The notes under the pieces: generated by a model
Database searches by the model: none
What the model was told of the DNA's origin: nothing
What the model saw: only the letters and a program-made list of their open reading frames with translations
Assembly (NCBI GenBank): GCA_022494885.1
Contig: JAGVSM010003485.1
Span: 1-64,000, forward strand
Direction: 5' to 3'
DNA: 64,000 nucleotides
From: Micrasema longulum
Taxonomy: Eukaryota; Arthropoda; Insecta; Trichoptera; Brachycentridae
Made by a program: the position numbers and the translations under genes
Part shown: positions 49,886-61,542 of the stretch, one piece after another
Layout: each line of letters starts with the position of its first letter
Numbering within the stretch: position 1 is the first letter of the stretch

Positions 49886-50424
49886 CATGTACATCACAGA
49901 GTGGGTCAATAATGTATGAAGTTTTTTATTTTTTTAGACATCAAAGTAAAAGGGGTATAAAAAGTTGCATTTTGGATCACATTATTAGAAAAAATATTCC
50001 ATACTACTTTTGGCCCTCAACCGAGGTTTAAAGTTTATAACTGTCTTAATATTTTGTTAATTATCTATATTGATAAAATAATTCTTTTGTTAGTAAAGAT
50101 ATAACTTAATCACATTACAAATTCGAACACGTTTTAAAACTACCGAAATGCAAAAAGTTTACACTCCGCGGAACTGATTCCGTTGAGCGCCTGGCTAATA
50201 TTGACGAAAACAGTGGATCATTAAAACCATGCTATCCATTTATTACAAAACAAAATGCAACTCTCTCCCGTAGATGCTTATTTAATAAGATTCAACGCAC
50301 ATTATAAAATTTGATTGGACCGATTTCCTTACTTAAATACGAAATGACAGCCGGTTTAGCGCAAAAAAATGACTTTTTCGAAAACTTCAAGCTCTGATTG
50401 AGGGTCAAAAGTAGTACAAAATAT

Positions 50425-50572
50425 AACATTATTTTGGTACGTGTATTTTGTACATACACAAATCTGGATTTCTCCCAAGGGGGAGTAGGTATATATTTCT
50501 ATATATACCTACTCCCCCTTGGGAGAAATCCAGATTTGTGTATGTACAAAATGCACGTACCAAAATAATGTT
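50425..50572. repeat. 148-bp near-perfect palindrome (72-bp arms, 4-base loop)
   Basis: Left arm 50425-50496, loop TTCT at 50497-50500, right arm 50501-50572. By eye the arms differ at one position (TGTATTTTG against GTACAAAATG with G:C changed). The core is CCCAAGGGGGAGTAGGTATA. A single related arm lies at ~63416-63475, joined to the same composite repeat as here. Confidence 0.93.
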
Positions 50573-50809
50573 GTGTAATAAGATCTGGTCAAAATATAAG
50601 TAAAAATAAATTGCAGAGTCATCTGCAGGCGATTACTAGTACTTAATTTAACTCGGAAGAGTCTTAAATACATAAAATAAAGTAATATGCTAATTAAAAT
50701 ACTTAACTTCAATATCAATACATAGATGGCGCTCCAACTCGCTTGTGAATGGTTTCTCATTTAATAACATATATACAAAAATCAAAAAAATGTTACCTGT
50801 GTGGATATT

Positions 50810-51360
50810 AATATAATAAACTGCCTGATGACCTTAAAAATGAAATGTCGAGTGGTAAATCTCAAAGACCAGAAATGAAGACCTATTTCTTGAATCTTTT
50901 TGAAAGTGATAGTTTTTAGCTCAGTTTCTGTGAATAGTCTATATATTGTGTTTAGGTTTAAATGTTTTTCTTTTCTTTTTTTAATATTAAGTTCACAGAA
51001 TGTTTAAATGTTTTTATTTTCTTTTTTAATATTAATTTCACAAAATGTTTAAATGTTTTTCTTTTCTTTTTTAATATTAAGTTCACAGATTGTTTGAATG
51101 TTTTTATTTTCTTCTTTAATATTAAGTTCACAGATTGTTTAAATGTTTTCTTTCCTCTTTTAATATTAAGTTCATAGATTGTTAAAATTTGTTAAAATTT
51201 TTATTGTTTAAATGTATACTATGTATTGTTACAAGAAATGTACTATTTTTTTTATGTACCGTCCCAAATGAGTTTTCTCGTACAACTCCTGAGAATATAA
51301 TATCATGATATTCATGTCTTATATGTTTTATAATAAATAAAAAAAAAAAAAAAAAAAAAA
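50810..51360 (+). mobile_element. 5'-truncated LINE with poly-A tail
   Basis: It begins with the last RT residues (CKLPDDLKNEMSSGKSQ-like, then TYFLNLFESDSF and stop) and a 3'UTR with five ~45-bp tandem units (50955-51180). It ends at AATAAA and more than 20 As. It interrupts a repeat whose unbroken relative is at ~63200-63300. The flanking ATATT at 50805-50809 and 51361-51365 is the likely target duplication. Confidence 0.88.
50955..51180 (+). repeat. Five tandem ~45-bp units in the LINE 3'UTR
   Basis: The unit is TTTAAATGTTTTTCTTTTCT followed by TTTTTAATATTAAGTTCACA; the five copies are diverged. The apparent protein frame here is only this repeat read through. Confidence 0.9.
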
Positions 51361-52144
51361 ATATTCGCTAATAAGCGGAATGGGGAATGTTGTAGTACTT
51401 AAAGTGGCCACTTAACCCAGCCAATGACAGGTCATAAGCCCTGTAAACGCTCGAATATCCATAATCCTGAATTTGAAAAAATTCTACCTCATCTCTGTAG
51501 GGATATAAATAAAAGTATAAAATATTTTTTGCATTCCGAGTAATCCAAAAAGCAACGTTTTAAACCCCTTTCATGTCAAAATTCGGAAAAAAAATTATCA
51601 GCCTATCCTAATCACAGTCCTTTGCAATAAGCTTGTTTTAGAATCTTTACAGGCAGTTGATATGTACCAATCTAATTTGTTGACTTCGACAATATTCTGG
51701 TGATTAACACTGTTCAATGACAGTCCTACAATATGACGGGATAGTAGTTTACTAGTTTATAATCAGTTTGCTGCATTAATTCGCACCTCTGCATATCTGA
51801 GCAAGCAAGGTCTCTGTCATCATATCCGAATCAGGTTCATGACTGCTAAAATCATTTTGAAGTATTATTCAAAACATGCATCAATTTATTGGTTTAAAAC
51901 TAAAATCATGTAAATATTTTGGTTGAAAATGTCGATGGTTTCCATAAATAATGTTATTCAATACTACCCAAGTACTAACAAAAACAATCTAGTTTTTAAA
52001 ATATTAATTATATACATAATAATAACCTTAAATTAGTCCACTGTTTTATTTATTTTACCTCTTCTTTCTAGTTCAAACAATCCCTTGAAATATATATTTT
52101 TTAAAAATTAATTTAATTTATGTAAGGGCTGGTTACAAATTTAA

Positions 52145-52650
52145 AATTGTTTCAGCCATTTAAACCAGCCAACGACAGATCATTAGCCCTGTAAATACCT
52201 AGACTTCCATATTCCTTCTCAAAAATATTTTCCCTCTATTGCAACAAATTTAGATCTGAATATCTCGCTAGGGAGGAAATCCAGCCCGTCTGCAATCATT
52301 TGGACATACTGAAAACTTAAAAAACTTATTGAATCAACTAACTGGTAAAAGAATAAGTATAAACATTGGAAAATTGTTTTCAGGCGTTGCCTGTAGGTGA
52401 ATTGGTTAAGCCGGATGAATCTCACCCACATGATAAAGGTTTCAGCTCTATTACTTCCCAAAAGTTAACAGATAGAAGAGTTGAGGAAATGCGGATGTTT
52501 AAACACAGGCAGAATGGTGAATGTTAGACAGTGTGTAAAGTGGCTACCTAAACCAGCTAACGACAGGTCACAAGCCCTGTAAATGCCGAGAGTTCCATAT
52601 TCCTTTCTTAAAAATGTTTTCCCTCTGTTGCAACAAATTAAGACTTTTTT
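52145..52650 (+). repeat. Two tandem copies of the abundant repeat flanking a tRNA-like sequence
   Basis: Copies at ~52145-52320 and ~52455-52650 both carry the GACAG(G)TCAxxAGCCCTGTAA block. Between them, GTAGGTGAATTGGTTAAGCC and GGTTTCAGCTCTATTAC resemble degenerate A and B boxes of a SINE head. Confidence 0.7.
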
Positions 52651-53514
52651 GTGAATGGTTATGACAAGGTCACAACGACAACTGGTCATAACATTTTTAT
52701 TTTAGTCTGATGATGTTTCGATGGAAAGCCATAAGATCTCCAGAGCCTCGATTATGATGGGAAGATAAGGACGTCATACCTCCACCATGACGGTAAAGTT
52801 GAAGATAAATTCACTCGAGCGATTACTAAGATACACTAGCGATCCCCTCACCATCAAGTTTTGATGTTAGTACATCGATTTGTATCGACGGGTCTAGAAC
52901 CCTTCGATACGTTTATCTACGCATTAAAAGTTACAAAAATTTTGTTCCACCGAACAATTTTTAAATTTTTTACTGTTCTGAGGATGGAATTTTTTTATTC
53001 TCAAAATCCTGTTAAAAATATGAGAGAGAAAAAAGTAAATTTTGAAGTCGAATTAAATTCCGACATAGCTGTCAGTTTTTAAAATGAGTGGGTAGATGCT
53101 ATGGCTAGACTGGCTAGATGCGGCCCTATTAACATACAAGAGCATCTAGCCGTAGAATGTTTCCACTGTAAAAAATAAATTTAGTTATTGTATTTTTTCC
53201 ATCTGTTTTACTATCTTTCTGAGTGTAAGTATCGTGAGCGGCCTTGTTCAGTAGATAAATACAGACGATCGTTAAGTATACCGTCTTGGTAACTGTCAAA
53301 AGTCTTATAAAAATCATTAATTAGGAAGAATTAGGATTTATTGGAGTTTATAATCGCTTTGAAGTGGGCACTTTTTATCGCAGAAAATATAAATTAGAAC
53401 TATTTTAAATTTCAATGAAGTAAGGAACGCGGACTAAATCTTTGGGTCATTCATTGGTTTATTTCGATCATATGATGTCGAGATAACAAGTCAATAGAAC
53501 ATACTGAGGTAGAT

Positions 53515-53678
53515 ACACAACAGGCCAGGAGGCCCAATTACAGTGGTGAATTACATCATAGAACACCCAAGCTTGAGAAAAATCACATTATTTTTTTGTG
53601 TTCTCACCGGGAATGGGAAACGAACCCGGAACCTTCCGTGTGTGAGTCAAGCTTCTTGACCACAGCACCACGGAGCCA
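53515..53678 (-). repeat. tRNA-derived SINE (family 1), copy 2
   Basis: The complement reads TGGCTCCGTGGTGCTGTGGT, then the GGAAGGTTCCGGGTTCGTTT B-box region, then the family body ending in GGCCTGTTGTG. It lies just past the 3' end of the 53.8-kb secreted-protein gene. Confidence 0.85.
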
Positions 53679-53829
53679 ATTGACATACTAATCCTGCAAA
53701 ACTACATCAAATAAACTAGGAAATAAATTGAGGTATGTTACAAAAGTTTTATTTTTTAATGTTTGCATAGAAATAGAAATTCGTAAAATATACGTACAAA
53801 TTTAGTTAATATAATATTGTCTGATATCA

Positions 53830-54638
53830 TTAAAATAACCAATACTGAAATTTTCTTCTGTGCCAGTAACGACGAGCTTTATCCCCTCTGAGTTTTCTCT
53901 GTTGAAGCTGTCTGTAAACGAATAATGGACGAAATACAATATTATCCTCAGCTGTGACTAGAATTTCTTCATCGTCTTTTAAAAGTGTATTTTTCCTTGC
54001 ATGATTCTGAGTATCTGGATTTATCTGGACATTATTTTCATTATCTCTGTAACGGCTGTCTGGTCCTGGTATTTGTTGTGTTTTGGTAAAGGAGCTGCTT
54101 ATAATCAAGGGTGTATTGAACTCCTCGGTTCTCTGAATATCTTCAAATGATTTACTCTCAATAGGAATCGACATAGTAAGACAAACTATTAACATTATTT
54201 TTAAAAGACCACTTGATACCTGGAAAAAAATTAAAAAACTGTGATCAAACCGTGGGTTGTGGTCCTGTGGCTAGTGTCTCGGACTCACGGACCAAAGGTC
54301 CGTGGTTCGAATCCTACTCTACCCCAACTCGATTCCATTTTCTAATAGTGAGTTATTTACAACTCGTTGAAAATAGCTCTCAAAATGAAATATTTGGGTA
54401 AATCATAAGTACGCAAATATTTATTTTAAAATAATAATAATAATAAAATTGACTGTAAGAATCGGTCTCTGAATAATTTTTGCAATTCTGGATCAGAAAT
54501 CCGACTGAAAATCACTCGCCAACAACTAGTAATAGTTCTACATTATCTCTGTCGCCAACCTGTCACAAAGTCGAGGCGCATAAAAAAAACTAATTGACCT
54601 GAATGCCTAAACTTGAGAAGAATCTATGAACTTACCAT
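53830..54638 (-). CDS. Secreted protein, PLFxYR family member 2
   Basis: Exon 1 codes only the initiator Met (ATG = 54638-54636, then GTAAGT). Exon 2 runs 54219-53830 after TTTTTTCCAG, phase 0. The 130-residue product starts MVSSGLLKIMLIVCLTMSIP, a signal peptide. A hydrophilic middle leads to LLKDDEEILVTAEDNIVFRP and LFVYRQLQQRK (motif ~97-104), then a short basic tail ending in FQYWLF. The acidic run and motif align closely with the gene at 57.8 kb and less closely with the one at 44.6 kb. A plus-oriented SINE sits in the 416-bp intron, and AATAAAA lies ~80 bases past the stop. Earlier ATG use at 54195 would give a weaker leader, so the split start is preferred. Function unknown. Confidence 0.78.
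54243..54430 (+). repeat. tRNA-derived SINE (family 2) inside the intron of the 53.8-kb gene
   Basis: The A-box region GTGGTCCTGTGGCTAGTGTC and B box GGTTCGAATCC are well preserved, followed by the shared body (CTAATAGTGAGTTATTTACA) and tail. This is the best copy of the family in the window. The acceptor-stem halves do not pair, so it is not a tRNA gene. Confidence 0.85.
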
Positions 54639-54743
54639 AGTATGTAACTTATAAAATGATTAAATTATCTATGGTAAATAAGTAAATAACACGATTTTTA
54701 TTCAAAGAACAACCTTTCCAATGTAAACTTTAAGCGGTACAAA

Positions 54744-54772
54744 CTGAATATGCCTTTTTTTCCTATTTTATA
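54744..54772 (-). promoter_or_regulatory. TATA box and TCAGT initiator of the 53.8-kb gene
   Basis: On the minus strand TATAAAAT (54772-54765) precedes TTCAGTTT, whose A at 54745 is the presumed start, at a TATA-to-start distance of ~28 bases. TCAGT is the classic arthropod initiator. The 5'UTR would be ~107 bases. Confidence 0.75.
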
Positions 54773-55106
54773 CACGGTCCCAGGTGTGAATTAGTAAAGT
54801 GTGAATTTCAGCCACATGTTAACTGAACATTTTGTACCACATAATTAAGATGTTGAATATTCCTCCACTTAAATTACGTCACTTAGTTTGTTGCATGTTA
54901 AAATCTTTTCTCATCTGTGCAATATTTATTTAATTTATGACAAACAGTACATTTTGTTAAATTCTTAAATCTATTGATATTGGTGATTCAATGGTTACGA
55001 ATATTATAACATGTATTAATTGTGAGAATCTGTTACCTATTTCAATGGATTAAACTCGTGATAAATATGAAATACAATAGGTAAAGCTTTTTCCTAATTG
55101 ATTTGA

Positions 55107-55241
55107 ACCATGTCAATACATGTAATGGGAGGAAAAATAAAGGGTAGACCGAATATGGTACGAAATGAACATAATGGCTCAGGAATCTTCGGCAGTGCCA
55201 GTGGTTTGAAATACCACATGCAGCAATGCTTATCGGAACGG
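55107..55241 (+). pseudogene. Zinc-finger-like exon fragment (uncertain)
   Basis: The frame reads GGKIKGRPNMVRNEHNGSG, then IFGSASGLKYHMQQCLSER before GTATAG. SASGLKYHMQQC is like the helix half of a C2HC/C2H2 finger of the ZNF512 type, but the expected upstream Cys pair is absent. It is probably a decayed fragment; the similarity is from memory. Confidence 0.25.
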
Positions 55242-55373
55242 TATAGGATATTTATTTATTTATATATACGCCCATTGGGCATTTTTAAAGACATATTTAT
55301 ACACAGAAAACTATTATAAAGGAAAGTAGAAAGACACACTGGTACAATGGTCTTGGTGGGAGCGTAAGAGAGG

Positions 55374-55461
55374 TGTTTATACTTGAATTTGATTCAGTGA
55401 TACAAATGAAAGAAGACTGTTTATACTTGAATTTGATTCAGTGATACAAATGAAAGAAGAC
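55374..55461. repeat. Exact 44-bp tandem duplication
   Basis: TGTTTATACTTGAATTTGAT... (55374-55417) is repeated without change at 55418-55461, indicating a recent duplication or an assembly artefact. Confidence 0.9.
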
Positions 55462-55954
55462 AAGTTGTTATCAAAGAAATCAAGACTGGTATGTTTTTTG
55501 GCAGACCTAAGTATTATGGGCATAGGGGAATGAAAACCATAGTTAGTTCTATGGTTATCGGTATGAAAGAGTCAGTTTTGTCTGAGGTTTCTAGTTGGGA
55601 TATTTAATTTTATTGAGCTCAGTAGTTCAGGCGCATCAAAGAGTGAGTTGAGAATTTTAAATAGGACTAGAGGTTGGATTTATTTCGACGGTTTTGAAGA
55701 GAAGATATATTCACATGTTTTTTCCCACACATAGAATGTCGACCCAAATTCTAACATTAATAATGTACTCTTCTGTCAAATATCCAAAAGTGACATCATC
55801 TTCCCCGTAGCTGCCAATTTTTACAGTTTTAGTTTTCATATGGAACAAACTAAGGCAGGATTATGAATGTTATACAGTTGAATGTAAAGTGATCACGCCA
55901 ATGACAAGTAAGTCAAGCTTCCATTATTATTTATCCTAATAATAGGAAAATATC

Positions 55955-56235
55955 ACATACTACGAATACCGATAAAAATATATGAAATGCATTTAGAAAA
56001 ATGAGTTGTGTTTTCAAATCAATATGGATATTGTGGAGAAATGTTTTCATACATAACTTTAATAAAGAAATGTAAAAAAACATATCACTAGAAAACCGCG
56101 ATAATTTTGACGTCAAGATTCGCGACGATGTTCTATTAAATTTAAACGGTGACAAACAAAGCTAAAAATTTACATTAATCGTGACGTATTACGGGGCGTG
56201 GCCGATGCGATGATCGTTTTCGCGTATATATAAAA
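55955..56235. repeat. TGACGTCA-containing repeat, copy 1
   Basis: Begins near CGAATACCGATAAAAATATA, includes TGACGTCAAGATTCGCGACG at ~56108 and ends near GACGTATTACGGGGCGTGGC. The other copy is at 63740-64000. TGACGTCA is the CREB/ATF consensus; whether it acts is unknown. The copy lies ~1.2 kb upstream of the 53.8-kb gene's promoter. Confidence 0.8.
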
Positions 56236-56239
56236 AATA

Positions 56240-57835
56240 TTTTTTATGCCACTTTACTTTTTATGATAATTTTTTTTTATTTACTCGACAGTATTTCATA
56301 GACCCTTATTAATTTAAAATTGTAAAATAAGTGATCTTTTCCTATTCCTCTATCTCTATTCCATACAACGACTTTTTGCATTTTTGTTGACTCCACAAAT
56401 CTTAAAATAGGCAAATTGCATAGCATATCAGTGCGCATAGGAGTGGTCAGTAATTTATATAGGAGTCAATACGTACCTAACAAAATACAACCTTTTTTTA
56501 AATTATGATGTGTCGTTTTCCATCCCTCCGCATACAAGAAAAACAATCTAATTTCATAAAAATACTAGGTACATAATTCAAAATAAAATTATTATATTTC
56601 ATTCCTTGAATCATTCTCTACGATCCATTTGCCTCGTAATCAATTGTTCACGGGGTAAATAAAATATTCCGCATGATCAATTTTTCTTTACCTACGATAA
56701 ATTATTTGCACGGTCAAATCTTTTTTATTGGTACTATCAATATTGGTCTATTAATTCGTCTTGGTAGTTCATATTTACACAGTAAGCGGAAATCAAAACT
56801 GCGACATAAACATAATTAATTTCACGGTACGCATATTTTAAAAATAGCATTTTTTCTAGGTCAACATAAAATATTTAAAGCATTTTTTTTTAGATATCAT
56901 TACAAAATCTTTGTATATTATTTTTTTCACCATTTTCCAAAAAATATTCTAATTTACTTTTAAAAATTCGACGGTTCGTCCAGCGAAAAACAAATAAAAA
57001 AGATTTTTTTTGAATTTCATAGTTTCTCACAAATTTCAACAGGTGCCCAACTAAGTTACGAACTTGTTAATTATAGGATGATATAGCGCGTTTTTACGTA
57101 CTAAATGCGTTCGGAATTCCAGCTCAGGGTACGTATTCTGATAAGAAGTTAAAATTTATCTTCAATTTTATCTACAAAGTAAAATTGAGTTTTCTGTATG
57201 AGAAATATAATATGTTTACACTAAAAAAAAAATGTCCCATTACCAGTTACCGACGAAGATATTTTGAATTTTCATACAAATATACACACTTTCGTACGGA
57301 TATTAGTTTATACCGTCTCAGCATATACCGATGAAGATAGCTGTTTATAATCGCGGCCCTGGGCCCCGATTACAATGGGAAGTTAACAGAGTTATCTTCG
57401 ACTGAAAAATGGAAAAATTGAAAAATTGAAATTTACTTTCGAAAATATGTTTATTTGTATGAAAAATTGTACGTATTTACTTTACAGTTAAAATTTAAGA
57501 TAACTGTTAACTTTTTATTGTTACCGGTTACGCATTTATTTCGATACAAGGGGAACATTTGCTGTAAATTAAAATAATAAAACCGAATACATTTTTTTAT
57601 TAATAAACACTTTTTTTCACAAAAAACACAGCCTCTGAGTAGGTAAATCTCATTTAGCAAGAAAAAATAGAGTACCCATATTTGTCTTGTTTCATGTTAA
57701 TGCAGAATAAAATAAATTATTTATATAAATAAAACGCTTATGAATAATTTTGTCACTGTATTATGGTTCATTACAAACATTTTTGAAGAAAGTACCAATA
57801 GAATCACATTTACATGATGAAGTTATGGATCACTA
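56240..57835. other. AT-rich intergenic DNA, no supported feature
   Basis: No exon, tRNA or clear repeat boundary is visible between the TGACGTCA repeat and the 57.8-kb gene. Confidence 0.5.
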
Positions 57836-57839
57836 TGCG

Positions 57840-58291
57840 TCATCTAAAATAAAATACTGTAAATGGATAATATACATCCAGAGTCTCCACAATAGAAGCT
57901 CGTCTAGTACTTTTTAATTTTTTTTTTCTTCTATTTTCTCTTTCCTTCTCCCTTTTTTTCAGCTGTCTGTATACAAACAAAGGCCTGAATACATAATCCT
58001 CCTCTGTCTGCATTATTTCCTCATTATCACTCGGCGTTTCTGGTTTTTTGGTTGTCAAATTATCATCAAACATCACAATATTCTCGACTCGATCAACCGA
58101 TATTTTCTGGTTCGTTCCGTTGTCAACCTCGTATGACCCACTTTCCGTGAAAATGGATGCGTTTGGTCCAGATGTAACATTATTTGGATTATCCGTTAGG
58201 CCCAAAGTAAAAACAAAAAATGACAAACAGAAAAATGTATTAAACATTACAGTATAATATTACAACCGTAGAACCGCAGAACGTAGTGTAT
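57840..58291 (-). CDS. Secreted protein, PLFxYR family member 3
   Basis: The coding part is 58247-57840 (135 residues). An in-frame TAA upstream of the ATG sets this start. An ATTTTTCAG acceptor places the exon start at 58291, so an untranslated first exon is likely but not found. The signal peptide is MFNTFFCLSFFVFTLGL. The acidic middle has four N-glycosylation sequons (NVT, NAS, NGT, NLT). Then come SDNEEIMQTEEDYVFRPLFV and YRQLKKREKER (motif at residues 87-94), a Lys/Arg-rich stretch of ~20 residues with several dibasic sites, and a hydrophobic end (DVYYPFTVFYFR). It is the closest relative of the 53.8-kb gene; both are on the minus strand in tandem. Unknown function; a secreted peptide precursor or effector is an inference from layout only. 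Confidence 0.82.
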
Positions 58292-58299
58292 CTGAAAAA

Positions 58300-61200
58300 T
58301 AATAAAAATGTTTGTGTAAATGACAATTTACAGTATTAGTTCATATTTTTACACTGTGTATAACTTTTCAATAAAATAGTTGTTATCTAACAAAACGATT
58401 TAAACCAAATTTTGAGCCAAAAAATCTAAAAGAGTATTCTAGAATACTATAAATATCGTTGACGAATTTTATTCACTGCGTTACTTCCTATCCGCGAGCA
58501 GTTGTGCTTAGGGTACTGCATTAGTACTCCAATGAGGAAGTTTAGTGCTACGGGAAAAAAATTAGAGCATTTAATTGTTTCGTCATCGGTTCGGCATCGA
58601 AGTTTCGTGAAAATGTATGAAAAAAAGAAAAGAAATGAACGACTTTGAACGTCGTCATAAGTTCTTCTAAATCAACCAGTGATAGAGCGTTGTGATAGAT
58701 TTCCGGTTTACGGCCAATTCGCCAATCAGCAGAACTCACCGAAGAGAAAATGTGACGCCACACGCGGAGAAATTTTTAAATTTTAGAAAGCCATTGCGCT
58801 GATGTATAAAAATAATTTTAAAAAAAATTGGCTTTGATAGTCTGTTAATAAACACATGTTTTTTTAAACCCACTGAACTTCGTCGCAGCGTGTACGGATC
58901 ACTTTTGTTACATGGAAGGTGAGGTGATCAGTTTTACGCTTCAGAAACAGGAACAATGAAATAATCCACTGTAAAACTACCCAATGTAGCACATCCACCC
59001 TGTCAGAAATTGAACTTAGGACCTTAAGTATGGTAAGCAAATGCGCAAAGAGGTGGACTTGTCTCCACTCGGTTTCCTCATTCAAGGTTTTTACCTGAGA
59101 GTAGACATCGAGTCAAAAACACTCGTCCTGCTTTTTGGATCTATTTCACACACAGAACAGCATTCTTCAGCCGCTTCGACACAGACAACGAAACTTAACC
59201 AAATATTAAATAGAAAAATGTATATAATTGAAATTAATCAAATGGATTAATATATTTATTTCGATTGCATGATTACTTTGATCACAAAACACATGAGAAT
59301 ATACGTCGAACTTTGTTTAAAAAAATGCATCAATTAGGTCAAATTGCGCCAAATAAAGTTATGCTATTTACAAAGAGCGGCTTTGATTTATGAAAGTTGA
59401 TTTTCGTCGGAATTAACAAATTGGGTCGCCATAGCTATTTTTTTTTTCATTCCTCAAAAAATACCTTTATTTGACTTTAATTCAATCGTTTTCGATGCAA
59501 CCGGTCGGGAATACAAATATTTTATACGAAAATCATTCTCAGTAAACCTTAAAAAAAACTTTTTTGTCGTTCGACAAAATCACTAATAAAATACATATAA
59601 ATTATAGGATAATTCAACCTATTTTTAAATTATTGTATTTTGTAAAGGTGTTTACAAAAATAGTTTATGAAATAAATCTACACATTCTCCACTTCATATA
59701 AAATTTTGAATAATTTTAATAAAAACTACATGAGTATTATACAAAATGAGGTCATTACCGAGCTGAATTCAATAAACTTTTTATCACTTTAAATTCTTAT
59801 TAACTTCCGGTTATAAGATATATCTTGATTTTTATTTTCCAGAAAATTGAGAAATATATGTCCGTGTTTATGAAGTGACGAAATTCGACTAAACATGGTC
59901 AAATTTGAAATCTTCTTATGATAAAATTTTGTTGATTTACCGTAAAATCTCCCTTTAAGTAGGAAATTTGTTTTTTTGGTTAACACAATGTTAAACAAGG
60001 TCAAGCAACTGCAATTCAGAGCATTCGAATTTTTACACGGGTTGATTGCCATAACTGCATTTAAAATACCGAAATAAATCATTATACATTTTGTAAAACT
60101 CTAGACTAAAATATGTTTTATTCAAATATCTGTTTGAGGGGGAAATATGATGACGAATAATCTTCTTCATCTCCTTTGAAATATTTGTTACCCAATATTA
60201 TTATAACGCTTCCTTTAGAACCAGGAGACGAGTTTGTCTTTTTTTAAGGTTCGAGATTAGCAATTAGCAAAAATTGACAAATCTGCTTTCCTTCCATGCT
60301 TTTACTTTTATTTGCTTTTTATATATCTTGATATTTTTATGTTTTTTCACAACGTATTTTTGTATTATTTAATTTAGTACTCACTCTTATTTGGCATATT
60401 ATTTATTAATCTCATTTCTTACTATAGTATAGAGTGAGTTTCTAGAAACCATATCTTAAGGGGGAGTGGCCTGAAAAATGCTAAAATGTGAAATTTTGAT
60501 GGGATATTTAAAGTACTTGTAGTAATCCTAGCCAAATTTTAAAAATACCTTGTCAAAATTTAAACTTTCTTCTAGGGCTCAATATCTTTAGTTTTTTTTA
60601 TTTTTATCTTGTAAGTTAGTGAGAAAAATTCTCAAAGATTATAAAATCACTGAAAACACTCATTTTTAAAAAGGTATTTAACGTATTTGTAAATATGGTA
60701 CGACCTTATTTTTTAGTTAATCGTAATGCTGAAATCTTCTTCTAAGGCTCAATATCGTTTTTTTTTTAAAAATAAGTTTTGTTGGGTCATTATATCGTAT
60801 AAACTGTCGCCATTTTAAGGGTGTAAAAATCCTAAACAAATCTTCACACATTTCATACATATACATACATACATATCGTTTCAATTATGTTTTTATAAAT
60901 ACTCTTATTATTTATCTATTGATTTCAATGATACTATTATTTAGTTTTTTTCAATACTTATATATTTAACTATTTTTTGTTAATTTAAATAATACTATTA
61001 TTTTGTATATTTGATTATGTATGAATCTAAATTTGTATAATTTATATTTTAATATTTGTGTCTGATTATATTTGTTACATTGTATTCTTTGAAATTTTAT
61101 TATTTATTACTTATACCTTGTTTTTCCTGGATTGTTATTATATTGCATCAGATGTCATTATAATTGAATCTTATTCATTTTACTATGTATTTTTAAATGT

Positions 61201-61540
61201 TAATTATTATAGCTTGACACGGGCATAGCCTAAAAAGCCTTACTGTATTTATTTTTATTTAAGAAAGTAAACAAGAACAGAAAATATAAAAGGAAAAATA
61301 ATAAAACCCACTTAACCGCGAAACCGGCTTGTCAGCATAAGTTTATTAATATTAAAACCAGTGTAATTTTGAATGAATAAAAATAAATAAATAAATATTA
61401 ATTAATTTGACACGCTTTCCTTGCTGCATTGATTTTTAACACTGCAATATTTCATAGTTTCTAGACTAGCATTTAAAGCGTAGGAATAATAATCTTTCCT
61501 CCATTCCTTAAATGATCGAGATACGCCATGATTAGAATAA
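58300..61540. other. AT-rich DNA with no supported gene
   Basis: Open frames are short, without splice or motif support. The 60.3-61.3 kb part, T-rich with a CTTGACACGGGCATAGCC string, looks like an old retroelement 3' region, but I cannot assign it. Confidence 0.45.
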
Positions 61541-61542
61541 CA

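Noticed and set aside
50962..51177. Phe/Asn-rich repeated protein frame
   Set aside because: It is tandem DNA repeats of a LINE 3'UTR read through; there is no start context.
54253..54325. Possible tRNA gene in the intron of the 53.8-kb gene
   Set aside because: The acceptor stem does not close, and it continues into a SINE body shared with three other copies.
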